Shown one piece after another: positions 27,710 through 41,009 of a stretch of DNA of 64,000 nucleotides. The DNA lies in assembly GCF_026626635.1 (NCBI RefSeq), contig NZ_JAPNKA010000001.1, forward strand, positions 4,278,001 to 4,342,000, given 5' to 3'. Both the position numbers and the translations under genes were made by a program. Under the pieces are notes generated by a model. It had not been told where the DNA came from and ran no database searches. It worked only from the letters and a program-made list of their open reading frames with translations. Positions within the stretch are counted from its first letter, which is position 1, and each line of letters starts with the position of its first letter. This DNA comes from Archangium lansingense (GTDB taxonomy: Bacteria; Myxococcota; Myxococcia; Myxococcales; Myxococcaceae).

Positions 27710-29236
27710 TCACAGCTCTTCGAGGAACTCGTCGTTGTAGGTGTAGCGGCTGAGCCGCTTGATGAGCGCCTCCATGGCCTCCACGGGCTTCACCGCGAAG
27801 AGCATCTGGCGCATCTTCTTCACCTTCTCGTACTCCTTGTGGGTGAAGAGCTTCTCCTCCTTGCGCGTGCCGGACTGGCCGATGTTGATGGCGGGGAAGA
27901 TGCGCTTCTCCGACAGGAAGCGGTCCAGCGTCACCTCGGAGTTACCGGTGCCCTTGAACTCCTCGAAGATGACCTCGTCCATGCGGCTGCCGGTGTCGAT
28001 GAGCGCGGTGCCCACGATGGTCAGGCTGCCGGCCTCCTCGGTGGCTCGCGCCGCGCCGAAGATGCGCTTGGGCCGCTCCAGCGCGCGGCTGTCCACGCCG
28101 CCCGAGAGCGTCCGGCCCGAGTTGTCCACTTCCTTGTTGTAGGCGCGCGCCAAGCGGGTGATGGAGTCCAGGAGGATCATCACGTCCTTGCCGCTCTCCA
28201 CCAGTCGCCGCGCTCGCTCCAGCGCCAGCTCGGCGATCTTCAGGTGGTCGCCCGTCGGCCGGTCCGAGCTCGAAGCCAGCACCTCGGCCTTGATGCTGCG
28301 GCGCATGTCCGTCACTTCCTCAGGGCGCTCGTCGATGAGCAGCACCATGAGGTGGACCTCGGGGTGGTTGGACACCACCGCCTGGGCAATCCGCTGCAGC
28401 ATGATGGTTTTGCCCGTCTTCGGCGGCGCCACGATGAGGGCGCGCTGACCCTTGCCGATGGGGGCAATCAGGTCCATCACCCGCGTCACCATCTCGCGGT
28501 GGCCATTCTCCAACTTGATGCGGTCCACCGGGTCCACGGAGGTGAGGTCGGCGAAGTGGGGCAGGCGGCCCACCTGCTCCAGCGGGCGGCCGTCCACCTG
28601 CTCCACGCGCTGGATGAGGCCCTTGTTGCCCTTCGTCTGCGCGAGCGCGTTGAGGTACTGGCCCGGGCGGAGCCGGAGCTTCTGCACCAGGTTCTTCGGA
28701 ATCTCCGCGTCGTCCGGCGAGGGCAGCAGGTTGCGCTTGAGCTGCCGCAGGTAGGCGTTGGGGCCCTTCACCTCGGTGTCGAGCACACCCTCCACGGGGG
28801 CCAGCGAGGGCTGCGGCGCCGGCTGATGCTGCCTCGGCTGCCCGCCCTGGTGGTGCCCGTGCTGCTGCGGCGGGGGCTGCTGCTGTTGCTGTTGCTGCTG
28901 CTGGGCCTGCCGCTGCTGGTACTGCTGCAGCTCTTGCGGCGTGAGAAAGACCTGCTGCTGCTGGCCGTCCGGACTGGCCACCATGCGGTAGGCCTGCCCC
29001 TCCGGGGTGAACTGCACCTGGGCACCCCTGCGGCGACGGCGGCGGCGGCGGCGGCGGCCTCCACCCGGGCCAGCCTGGCCTCCACCGGGCTGTCCCGGTC
29101 CGGGGGCCGAGCCCTCGCCGTCATCGGGGCCCTCGTCGCCCTCGTCATCGCCTTCGTCCACGTCCGGGGGCTCCTCGGCACGGGCAGCCATGGGGGACGG
29201 GAGGTCTCGGGGATCGCGGTTATCGGTTTCGCTCAT
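27710..29236 (-). CDS. rho: transcription termination factor Rho with a disordered N-terminus
   Basis: The 508-residue protein contains the complete Rho motor: Walker A PPKTGKT with Lys276, LLIDERPEEVTDM, DSITRLARAYN, GGVDSRAL and the Arg-finger region TGSRMDEVIFEEFKGTGN. The RNA-binding part (NAYLRQLKRNLLPSPDDAEI) is recognisable. The first about 150 residues are unusual: an acidic stretch, a run of ten Arg, and a Gln-rich segment with nine consecutive Gln and many His and Pro, in place of the usual helical N-domain. Rho is an essential RNA helicase for termination. The IS lies immediately downstream. Confidence 0.96.
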   Translation of the reverse strand: MSETDNRDPRDLPSPMAARAEEPPDVDEGDDEGDEGPDDGEGSAPGPGQPGGGQAGPGGGRRRRRRRRRRGAQVQFTPEGQAYRMVASPDGQQQQVFLTPQELQQYQQRQAQQQQQQQQQPPPQQHGHHQGGQPRQHQPAPQPSLAPVEGVLDTEVKGPNAYLRQLKRNLLPSPDDAEIPKNLVQKLRLRPGQYLNALAQTKGNKGLIQRVEQVDGRPLEQVGRLPHFADLTSVDPVDRIKLENGHREMVTRVMDLIAPIGKGQRALIVAPPKTGKTIMLQRIAQAVVSNHPEVHLMVLLIDERPEEVTDMRRSIKAEVLASSSDRPTGDHLKIAELALERARRLVESGKDVMILLDSITRLARAYNKEVDNSGRTLSGGVDSRALERPKRIFGAARATEEAGSLTIVGTALIDTGSRMDEVIFEEFKGTGNSEVTLDRFLSEKRIFPAINIGQSGTRKEEKLFTHKEYEKVKKMRQMLFAVKPVEAMEALIKRLSRYTYNDEFLEEL

Positions 29237-29492
29237 GGTCTACGGGAGTTGCGGCGCGTCCCCTGGGAGAAGGTCCCGGCGAGGGGCGCGCGGGTTCAGC
29301 GGTCTGTGGGACAGAAGCCCGGCGCGGGGTCTTGGGGACAGCTCGCGCCTGGCACGAGCCACCCGCCGACCGAACCGCCGGCCCCTGGAGCGTCCCGGCG
29401 ACCTGAAGGCCCACCGGAAAGCGCTCTTCAACATTAACAGAGGACCCGCCGGGTGCCCGGAGAAATTCGTTGTTCGTGTCCTCTTGGTGACG

Positions 29493-31994
29493 TCAGTGGA
29501 CCTTCAGGGTGTAGGGCTGAACGGCCTTCAGACCCGGCTCCTGCATCCAGGGGGCCTCCAGTCCCACCTCGCGCACGAGTGCCTGGATGCCCGGCGGCAG
29601 GGCCGGCGGTTCCAGGGGGAGGCTCTCCAGGACGGGCTCCGGGAGCAGGCTCGCGTCGATCCCTGGCTCTCCGCCCATCGAGGAGAACAGCCCGCGTGCG
29701 TCGCCCATCACCACCAGGTCCAGCTCCTCCCCAGGGGGCACTCCCGCCCGCTTGCGCGCCGCCTGCACCGCATCCATCAGCCCCCCCATTCCGTCCACCA
29801 ACCCGTGCTCCTTGGCCGCCGTGCCCGCCCAGACCCGCCCGCGCGCCACGGCATCCACCTTCGCCTTGTCCAGCTTCCGCGCGACGGACACCTGGGTGAT
29901 GAAGTCGTCGTAGGCCGCGTCCACCCAGGCCTGCACCGCCTTCTGCTCCGCCTCCGTCCACGGCCTCCAGCTGTTGAGCACCTCGGCCATCGGGGCGCGG
30001 GTGATGGTCTGCTCGTTCACCCCCAGCTTGTCGCCCAGCAGGCCGCGCAGCGCGGGCTTGATGTAGAAGACGCCGATGCTCCCCGTCAGGGTGGTGGGCG
30101 AGGCCCAGATCTCATCCGCGCCCATGGCGGTGTAGTAGCCACCCGAGGCCGCCACGTCCCCCATGGAGGCGATGACGGTCTTGTGCTTCTTCGCCTCCAG
30201 CACGGCGCGGTACATCAGCTCCGAGGCCAGGACTTCACCGCCGCCCGAGTCCACTCGCAGCACGATGGCGGCCACGGAGGGGTCCCTCTGGGCCCGCTCC
30301 AGGGCGAGCGCCACCGTCTCGGCGCCAGCGATGGCCTCGCCTCCCAGCGGAGACTTGCGGCTCTTGCCCCCGGAGATGGTGCCCAGTACCGGCACCACGG
30401 CGATGCGGCGGAGCCCCGTCCAGCGGAGCTCCCGCTCGTCTCGTGGCGAGTAGGTCGGGTCGTAGGAGGCCCCGGGCACCAGCTTCTTCAGCTTGTCCTC
30501 CAGCTCCTCGGGCAGCAGCACGCCATCCACCAGCCCCAGCTCCGTGGCCCGCTGGGCGGTGAGGATTCCAGCGCCCCAGGCCTCTCGGAGGCGCTCGGGG
30601 GTGATGCGGCGTGCCTTCGTCACCGCCGCGACGTCATGGGCCGTCTGGCTGTCCAGGTAGGCCTCGACCGTTTCGCGCTCGGCGGGGCTCATGTCGCGGC
30701 GGGTGAGCTGCTCGGTGGCCGTCTTGTACTCGCCCACGCGCGCCACGTCCCAGGTGACGCCGAGCTTCTCCATCGTTCCGCCCAGGGAGATGACGCTGGC
30801 GGCCAGGCCGTTGATGAGCAGCGAGGAGGAGCTCAGGGCATAGACCTCGTTCGCGGCCGAGCCCACGAAGTAGGCCCGGTCGTCCACGCTGTAGAGCACC
30901 GCCAGCACCCGCTTGCCGGCCGCGCGCATTCGCAGCACCGCCTGGTGCAGCTCTTCCGCCTTGCCCCAGTCCACGCCCGGCAGGCCCGACACCTTCAGCA
31001 CTACCCCCTTGAGCCGGGGATCCTTCGTGGCCTCGTCCATCCACCGCGTCAGCCGCAGGTACGGGTCCGGCTCGTTGAAGCCGAGCAGCGACAGTGTTCC
31101 CCCGCGCTCTCTCAGCTCGTCATCCAGGTCCACCAGCGCCACCGAGCCCCCGCCGAGGCGCAGGGCCGGGTACTTCTGGGCAGAGAGGCGCACCGCCACC
31201 ACGTGGTCCAGTCCGCCCTCCGCGCCACCGCCCGCGTAGGTAAGGCCGAAGAATGAGCTGTCCAGCGTGGCGGCGAACTGCAGCGCCAGCGTGCGGTCGC
31301 TCCCGAGGCCATGCGAGAGGCCCGCGCCCAGTCCCACTCCGGGGATGACGGCGGCCTGCAGGGTGTAGGTGAGGCGCCCTTCGTCCCAGGCGCCGTCCGA
31401 GGCGAGGTAGTCCGCGCCCAGCGTCACGCGCTCGCCGAAGGGGCGCACGCCCACGGCCAGGCTGTAGCTGCGGGGCATGGTAAAGGCCCCCTCCACGGGA
31501 TCGTTGATGTCCTTCACCACCGCCGCCACGGAGAGGAAGCGCGTGGGGCGCAGGGTGAGGCCCAGGTCGAAGCCGTACAGCCTGTTCAGGTCGGGGTCGC
31601 GCGAGGAGAGGTTGTGGTAGCCCACGCCCAGTGACAGCTTCCGTGAGCCGACTGCCAGCCCGAAGGACGTCTTGCGGTAGTCGGGCAGCCCGTGCCCGCG
31701 CATCCAATCCAGGCTGAAGCCGGCGCCCAGCCCCCCCAGCAGCGTCGCGCCCAGGTAGAGGCCGTCTCCCACCTGGTCTTGCGCCAGGTTGCGCTCGTGC
31801 AGGTAGAAGAGCTGCGCGGGCCCGACGAAGCGCAGGCCGGCGGGGTTGACGGAGAGCGCGGTGGCCTCATCCACCAGGGCGGCGGAGGTGGGCGGCAGCG
31901 TCACCCCGCGCGGTGGCGAGGCGGGTTGGACGATGAGCCCCGTCTGTGCGAGCGCGAGGCCAGGGAGCAGCAGCAGCAGAGGGAGGGCACGCAT
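29493..31994 (-). CDS. sppA: SppA-type signal peptide peptidase with N-terminal beta-barrel-like domain
   Basis: The 833-residue protein begins with a cleavable signal peptide (MRALPLLLLLPGLALA). Residues about 25-275 consist of alternating beta strands with outer-membrane protein character (LYLGATLLGGLGAGFSLDWM, RLTYTLQAAVIPGVGLGAGL). From about 290 a double SppA domain follows. The catalytic Lys is Lys424 in GEYKTATE and the nucleophile Ser617 in GDVAASGGYY, with the SppA block SIGVFYIKP. Classical SppA (about 600 residues) is anchored in the inner membrane; this one would be exported and barrel-linked. It ends 256 nt upstream of rho. Confidence 0.85.
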   Translation of the reverse strand: MRALPLLLLLPGLALAQTGLIVQPASPPRGVTLPPTSAALVDEATALSVNPAGLRFVGPAQLFYLHERNLAQDQVGDGLYLGATLLGGLGAGFSLDWMRGHGLPDYRKTSFGLAVGSRKLSLGVGYHNLSSRDPDLNRLYGFDLGLTLRPTRFLSVAAVVKDINDPVEGAFTMPRSYSLAVGVRPFGERVTLGADYLASDGAWDEGRLTYTLQAAVIPGVGLGAGLSHGLGSDRTLALQFAATLDSSFFGLTYAGGGAEGGLDHVVAVRLSAQKYPALRLGGGSVALVDLDDELRERGGTLSLLGFNEPDPYLRLTRWMDEATKDPRLKGVVLKVSGLPGVDWGKAEELHQAVLRMRAAGKRVLAVLYSVDDRAYFVGSAANEVYALSSSSLLINGLAASVISLGGTMEKLGVTWDVARVGEYKTATEQLTRRDMSPAERETVEAYLDSQTAHDVAAVTKARRITPERLREAWGAGILTAQRATELGLVDGVLLPEELEDKLKKLVPGASYDPTYSPRDERELRWTGLRRIAVVPVLGTISGGKSRKSPLGGEAIAGAETVALALERAQRDPSVAAIVLRVDSGGGEVLASELMYRAVLEAKKHKTVIASMGDVAASGGYYTAMGADEIWASPTTLTGSIGVFYIKPALRGLLGDKLGVNEQTITRAPMAEVLNSWRPWTEAEQKAVQAWVDAAYDDFITQVSVARKLDKAKVDAVARGRVWAGTAAKEHGLVDGMGGLMDAVQAARKRAGVPPGEELDLVVMGDARGLFSSMGGEPGIDASLLPEPVLESLPLEPPALPPGIQALVREVGLEAPWMQEPGLKAVQPYTLKVH

Positions 31995-32041
31995 GGCCCT
32001 CGGACTCTAGGCGCCGCTTTGCGGCGTACAAGCGCCACGGT

Positions 32042-33268
32042 TCACCAATCTTCGGTACCGTTCACTCCCTCCAGTGGATCCCCCTTCTTGTTCTTCTTTT
32101 CCTGGTCGCGCCGCTTGCCGCCGCGGTCCTCACGGTTCCATTCGTCCGTGCCGTGACTGTTCTCCAGTGGATCCGAGGACTTCACCCGCTTCTCGGCACC
32201 CCCCTCGGCATTGTTCAGCAGGTGATTGATCAGCCTGCCCATCTCCGACTTGAGCTGGCCGAACTCGTCGCCCTGCAGCACCACGCGCCGCACGCCGAGC
32301 CGCTTGCCATCCTTCATGTCGAACAGCCCCAGCACCAGCTCCGTGGTGCCAGTGTCCGGCAGATCCCTCACCGTGCCCACGAAGCCCCGCTCCAGCCCGA
32401 GCGCCTTGCCCAACGCGGCCACCGACTGGCTGGAGGTGCTGTTGGAGCGCATCACCTCGGAGGCCACCGGATCCAACCGGGCGTCAAAGGCCTTGTAGTC
32501 GTCGGTAGGCTGCAGCGCGGCGCTCGCCTCCACGTCGTCCGGGCTCACCTCGATGAGCTGCCCGTGGATTCGGAAGCCGGGTCGCTCCAGACGAAGGATG
32601 TGCTTGCCCACCGGCAGCGTCGACACCGTCAGCGGGGTGTAGCCCTTGAACTCGTTGTCGATGTAGACGCGCGCCCCGGCCGGGCGGGACTTCACCGTTG
32701 CCCCACCGCGCAGCGCCGCGTGGACGCCCGTGGCCACCTGCACCCGGAGCGAGATGAAGTCGCGGCTGTAGCGCTTGGTGTCCAGCTCGTAGGTGGGATT
32801 GAGCGCCATCAAATCCAACAGCGCCAGCTTCGCCTCCTCCACGTCGCCCCGCTGGTGCATCACCGCGGCGTAGAGGGCGGTGGCGTCGCACAGCGGGTTG
32901 CAGGACGCCGTCATCGCGGAGGCGGCCTTCTGCAGCTCCTTGAGCGTGGCGCGCACCTTGAGCTCCGCGTCCTCGTACGCCTTCTTCTCGAAGGCGGCGA
33001 CGCTCTCCTCGTACCCCTGCTTGCCCCGCTTGAGCGCGACCAGGGCCTCATCATCCTGGGGCAGCCCGAAGAGATCCTCGGGCTTGCGCAGGGTGTAGCC
33101 CTGGAACTCGGACAGGGCCTCGTTCATGTAGCTCTCCATCTTGGGCCCGCTCGACTCGGCCACGGGGTCCATGGGGACGAGGATGGAGGCGATACGCTGG
33201 GGACGCGGCGCGGGGGGCGGGGCCGCCAGCGCGAGGGTGGGGAGCAGGAGCAGCGCAAGGGCTTTCAT
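32042..33268 (-). CDS. secreted PEGA-domain protein with repeated C-terminal motif
   Basis: The 408-residue protein has a signal peptide (MKALALLLLPTLALAAPP), a helical repeat region (about 60-190), and a PEGA domain at about 190-260 (VKSRPAGARVYIDNEFKG, HILRLERPGFRIHG). The C-terminal 60 residues are strongly charged and contain the motif DPLE-x(2-3)-NGT/HGT-(D)E-W twice (SSDPLENSHGTDEW and GDPLEGVNGTEDW). These are encoded by a duplicated stretch sharing CTCCAGTGGATCC. PEGA proteins usually act at the cell surface. The gene is followed by sppA after 47 nt. Confidence 0.82.
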   Translation of the reverse strand: MKALALLLLPTLALAAPPPAPRPQRIASILVPMDPVAESSGPKMESYMNEALSEFQGYTLRKPEDLFGLPQDDEALVALKRGKQGYEESVAAFEKKAYEDAELKVRATLKELQKAASAMTASCNPLCDATALYAAVMHQRGDVEEAKLALLDLMALNPTYELDTKRYSRDFISLRVQVATGVHAALRGGATVKSRPAGARVYIDNEFKGYTPLTVSTLPVGKHILRLERPGFRIHGQLIEVSPDDVEASAALQPTDDYKAFDARLDPVASEVMRSNSTSSQSVAALGKALGLERGFVGTVRDLPDTGTTELVLGLFDMKDGKRLGVRRVVLQGDEFGQLKSEMGRLINHLLNNAEGGAEKRVKSSDPLENSHGTDEWNREDRGGKRRDQEKKNKKGDPLEGVNGTEDW

Positions 33269-33319
33269 GACATGGACCTCAGAAGCGCGGGACCCGGTCG
33301 GGACGGGCCGCGGTGATCG

Positions 33320-34834
33320 CTACCAACCAGAGCCGAAGTTGCCCAGCCGAACGCCCAGGGGACGCTGAGGCTGGGACGCCAGCAGGATGCTCGCGGTGGT
33401 GGCCACGACGACTCCGCTGACCGTCGCCCAGAACCAGGGCTTCTTCATCAACGCCGGTAGCGCGGTGGGCAGGGAGGAGTCGGGCACCAGCTTGCCGGTG
33501 AGGAAGTCGTGCACCTGGCGAATGGCGGCCTCCCGCTCGCGGGGCTCGTCGGGATTCAGCTTCACCCCGCGCAGGCGGTTCTTGAGCTGCACGTCCCAGG
33601 CGTACAGCACGGCCTCGGTCCGGCCCTCGCGATTCTCCTCCACCCGGGCGAGCACCACGTAGCGCGCGCCGAGCTTCTCGCTGAGTTCCGCCACTCCGGG
33701 AGGGAGCGTGTCGGAGGTGAGGGCGCGGGAGGAGGACACGTTGGCGGCCAGGTTGTGCGCCGAGGCCAGGCCGGGCGTGGGCTCCAGCATGGGGCTCAGC
33801 TCGGCGCGCTGGGAGGGCGCCACCTGCTGGAAGACGCCGTAGGGAGCGTAGCCGGGGAGGGTGAGCACCACCGGGTGGGCACCGGGAGCGAGCTCCACGT
33901 CCTTCAGCGGCGTGGTGCCAAGGCCCTCTCCTCGTACCCGCACCTGCGCGCCGGAGGGAACGGAGTTGATGGCGAGCGTGCCGCGCGGTTGGCTGGACAG
34001 GGCCACCTTCGCGGTATTGAAGGCCTCCTGCACGTCCTGCCCGAAGAGCTCGGACTCGGGCTGGAGGGTGGGGGCCAGGAGCTGCGCCCGGGTGAAGGAC
34101 TCCTGGGCTCCGGCGGCATCTCCATTCAGCAACCGCGACGCGCCCAGGAAGATGTAGACGCGGGCCAGCCGCTCCGGCTTCGTCTCCGTCGGGTAGCGCC
34201 CGTAGAAGGCCGCTGCCTCGGCGAACTTCTTCGCCGCGGCCTCCGGGTCCAGGTTGTCGTAGAGCTCCTTACCCTCGTCGAAGAGCGCATCTCCCTGCTG
34301 CAGGGAGGCGGGGGGCGGGGGAGGGAAGAGGGCGGCGAGGTCCACCAGCCGCACATCCGTCTGGGCGCCGAGCGCGTTGCGCAGGTCGGTCTCGATGCGG
34401 GTGGCGGACGCGGAGGCGTTCGGGTTCGCAGGGATGGCCAGTACCGCGACGCTGCCCGCCCAGGCGGGGGGCGCGAGGGGGGCCACGGGGGCTGGCTCCA
34501 CGGGGGCTGGCTCCACAGGCGCGACCGAGGTGGGCTCGAGAGCCTGGGGTGCTAGGGGAGCATCCGCGGCCTGCGCGGGCTCCTCGTCGTCCGGAGCGGC
34601 CGGAGTGTCCGGAGTGTCCGGAGTGTCCGTGGCCACGGGGGCGGGGGCGCTTTGCTCAGCGGCGGGCGTCTTCTTCTTCTTCTTCGCCTTGCGGGCAGAA
34701 GTGGACGAGCCGCGGCGGGGAGCGGCCTCGGTGACACCGGAGGCCGTTCCCAGCAGGAGCGCGAGAGAGAGGGCGAGGGGGGTCTTCAGTCGCACGGGGC
34801 AGGATGCTAGCCGAGCCAGGGGCCCGGGCACCAT
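33320..34834 (-). CDS. PEGA-domain protein with Pro/Ala-rich linker
   Basis: The 504-residue protein has an N-terminal hydrophobic signal (LALSLALLLGTASGVTEAAP; a GTG start at 34795 is possible). A Lys run and a low-complexity Pro/Ala/Thr linker (about 55-125) follow, then a TPR-like region (about 180-270) and a PEGA domain at about 285-345 (LAINSVPSGAQVRVRGEG, HPVVLTLPGYAPYG). A membrane helix near the C-terminus (WFWATVSGVVVATTASILLA) suggests anchoring at both ends. It lies 51 nt upstream of the other PEGA gene; both are probably in one operon. Confidence 0.8.
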   Translation of the reverse strand: MVPGPLARLASCPVRLKTPLALSLALLLGTASGVTEAAPRRGSSTSARKAKKKKKTPAAEQSAPAPVATDTPDTPDTPAAPDDEEPAQAADAPLAPQALEPTSVAPVEPAPVEPAPVAPLAPPAWAGSVAVLAIPANPNASASATRIETDLRNALGAQTDVRLVDLAALFPPPPPASLQQGDALFDEGKELYDNLDPEAAAKKFAEAAAFYGRYPTETKPERLARVYIFLGASRLLNGDAAGAQESFTRAQLLAPTLQPESELFGQDVQEAFNTAKVALSSQPRGTLAINSVPSGAQVRVRGEGLGTTPLKDVELAPGAHPVVLTLPGYAPYGVFQQVAPSQRAELSPMLEPTPGLASAHNLAANVSSSRALTSDTLPPGVAELSEKLGARYVVLARVEENREGRTEAVLYAWDVQLKNRLRGVKLNPDEPREREAAIRQVHDFLTGKLVPDSSLPTALPALMKKPWFWATVSGVVVATTASILLASQPQRPLGVRLGNFGSGW

Positions 34835-34858
34835 GCCCCGCCCCCGGCAGGCTGGCTC

Positions 34859-36796
<1,938 letters not shown>

Positions 36797-36808
36797 GACA
36801 GTCTCCGG

Positions 36809-39199
<2,391 letters not shown>

Positions 39200-39848
39200 G
39201 TGTTCAGGTCAGGACCGTCCGTATCCTCTGGAACGCGGGGCGCGGCTCGCGCACTCCGGGCCCGGGACGGAAAGTGATGAGCCGGCGGAAGTAGCACGGC
39301 CCACAGTCAAAGGGAACAAATTCGAGGGTTTGCAAAGCCTCGGGGGGAGGGTGGCTATACAGATGTTCAGCATTTCAGGCCAGGAAATCGAGCATCGGAA
39401 GGCCTCGAAGGTGGAGTCAGTGCGCTTGCCTGCCTGGGTTGGAACCGGGACGAGCGGTGGAAGCAGGGGCGTACTGGGGGTGGGAGGAAAAGCCTACCTG
39501 GAGGGTAGACGGGCGAGGGGCGGACAGGGGCCTGCTTGCCCTACGAGGTAGGGCAGGGCGGTACGGCGTGGACCCGGATCCGAGAACCATGGGCGGATAC
39601 TGCCTCGGGGGTCTGACACGACGTACGTGGTTCTCCTACCTGGTAGGAGGTCAGGCGAGCGGGAGGGCGTGAGCATGGGCCGTCAGCCCTCCGGCCTGGG
39701 TGGCATGCCATGCTCGTGAAGCCCGCTGCCCCGGAGCCCACTCAGTAGAACAGCAGCTCCGGCTGGGGCGTCACGGTGACGATGAAGTCTCCGTCCTGCG
39801 CCAGCACGCTCGCCGCCGAGGACAAGAGCGAGCCCAAGGAGTAGCCCC
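39200..39848. other. 649-bp intergenic region with three hairpins
   Basis: Between parC and the GST gene I see no intact gene. Three short dyads share a CTACC/GGTAG core: 39494-39508 (CTACCTGGAGGGTAG), 39539-39553 (CCCTACGAGGTAGGG) and 39633-39649 (CTCCTACCTGGTAGGAG, a perfect 8-bp-arm palindrome). They could be operators for a common regulator or stabilising RNA hairpins. The right edge holds a possible gene remnant (39742-39837). Confidence 0.5.
39742..39837 (-). pseudogene. possible 3' remnant of a secreted protein gene
   Basis: This is a 31-codon minus-strand frame with strong GC third-position bias, reading LGSLLSSAASVLAQDGDFIV and ending in PELLFY and a stop. An in-frame stop lies just upstream and there is no good start, so it looks like a signal-peptide fragment or the tail of a lost gene. 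The family is unknown. Confidence 0.25.
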
Positions 39849-40496
39849 GTGCTCAAACTGCACCACCTCGTGAACTCCCGTTCGCAGCGCATCCTCTGGC
39901 TCCTGGAGGAGTTGGGACTCGACTACGAGCTCGTCGTCTACCCGCGCGACCCGAAGACGAACTTCGCGCCTCCCGAGCTCAAGGCCATCCATCCGCTCGG
40001 CAAGTCCCCGGTTCTCGAGGACAACGGACGGCTTCTCGCCGAGTCCGGAGCCATCATCGACATCGTCGTGCGCCGCTATGGCCAGGGGCGGCTCGCGCCC
40101 GCGCCGGACTCGGCCGAGTACGACGCCTACGTGCATTGGCTGCACTACGCCGAGGGCTCGGCCATGGTGCCCCTCCTCCTCAGCGCGTACGTGGGACGTC
40201 TGGGTGAGGCGGGCGCGCCGCTCAAGCCTCGCATCTCCAGCGAGGTGAAGAACCATTTCGGCTACATCTCGGGAGCGCTCGGGGAGCGGGACTACCTGGT
40301 AGACAACAGCTTCAGCGCCGCCGACATCCAGATGAGCTTCGTGTTGGAATCGGCGCGGCCCACGGGCGCCCTGGAATCCTTTCAAGCCTTTCCCAATCTC
40401 GGCGCCTATCTCGAACGGTTGCACGCCCGCCCTGCCTATCAGCGCGCCCTTCAACGTGGCCGGCTCGTCAACACGGGAGACATGGGCAAGCGCTGA
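39849..40496 (+). CDS. glutathione S-transferase
   Basis: The 215-residue protein starts with GTG at 39849. The thioredoxin-like domain shows the catalytic Ser region (LVNSRSQRILWLLEELGLDY), the cis-Pro turn GKSPVLED and the glutathione gamma-glutamyl site LLAESGAI (ES). The C-terminal helical domain contains NSFSAADIQMSFVL with the conserved N-capping Asp. It is typical of soluble detoxification GSTs. The DUF4440 gene starts 14 nt after the stop. Confidence 0.92.
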   Translation: MLKLHHLVNSRSQRILWLLEELGLDYELVVYPRDPKTNFAPPELKAIHPLGKSPVLEDNGRLLAESGAIIDIVVRRYGQGRLAPAPDSAEYDAYVHWLHYAEGSAMVPLLLSAYVGRLGEAGAPLKPRISSEVKNHFGYISGALGERDYLVDNSFSAADIQMSFVLESARPTGALESFQAFPNLGAYLERLHARPAYQRALQRGRLVNTGDMGKR

Positions 40497-40499
40497 GGT
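40470..40499 (+). repeat. copy 1 of a diverged direct repeat (3' end of the GST gene)
   Basis: AACACGGGAGACATGGGCAA, followed by GCGCTGAGGT, covers the last GST codons and stop. A near copy occurs at 41837-41865 after the Sir2 gene, with a two-base difference in the GGGAGAC/GGGGGC part and G to A in GGGCAA/GAGCAA. Confidence 0.55.
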
Positions 40500-40510
40500 A
40501 CGCTTCCGGC

Positions 40511-40939
40511 ATGCTTCGAACCCTCATCGTGGTGAGTGCTCTGTTTGCAGTGCCCGCGCTGGCCCAGGGCGCCGAGGAGAAGGCCGTGCTCCAGGCCATG
40601 GTCGAGTGGTGCGCCGCGGCGCAGAAGAGCGATGCGGCGGCGCTCGAGCGGATCCTGCTCGATGACTACACGCTCACCAACTCCAAGGGGCAGATCTCCA
40701 CCAAAGCGGACGACATCGCCGAAGCCAAGAAGGTCGACCCCCAGTACGAGCTCCTCGAGAACCGCGACATGAAGGTCCGCATCCACGGCAACACCGCGGT
40801 CGTCACCGGTCGCACCGTGGTGAAGGGCCTCTCGGGAGGCAAGGCGTTCAGCGCCAACTTCCAGTTCACCGACACCCTCATCAAAGTGCAGGGCAAGTGG
40901 CGCCCCTTGGCAAGCCACGTGTCCCGCGTGGGCGACTGA
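40511..40939 (+). CDS. secreted DUF4440/NTF2-fold protein
   Basis: The 142-residue protein has a signal peptide (MLRTLIVVSALFAVPALAQG). The DUF4440 (SnoaL/NTF2-like) fold follows: VLQAMVEWCAAAQKSDAAAL, LLDDYTLTNSKGQI, NRDMKVRIHGNTAVVTGRTV and VQGKWRPLASHVSRV. Members are ligand-binding or unknown-function domains. It lies 14 nt after GST and may be in its operon. Confidence 0.85.
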   Translation: MLRTLIVVSALFAVPALAQGAEEKAVLQAMVEWCAAAQKSDAAALERILLDDYTLTNSKGQISTKADDIAEAKKVDPQYELLENRDMKVRIHGNTAVVTGRTVVKGLSGGKAFSANFQFTDTLIKVQGKWRPLASHVSRVGD

Positions 40940-41009
40940 GGTCCTTCATGGGCTGTCATGTCCGTATCCTGTTGTGCGTCAGGATCGGAAGCCGGGAGGA
41001 AGAGCGGCG

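Noticed and set aside
28860..28945. CAG/CTG repeat tract as an unstable DNA repeat
   Set aside because: It encodes the Gln-rich segment of Rho with mixed CAG and CAA codons; it is short and explained by the protein.
29035..29065. GGC trinucleotide tract as a separate repeat element
   Set aside because: It is the coding sequence of the ten-Arg run of Rho.
26348..29437. 1,029-codon plus-strand frame
   Set aside because: It is antisense to the transposase and rho and shows only composition-driven sequence.
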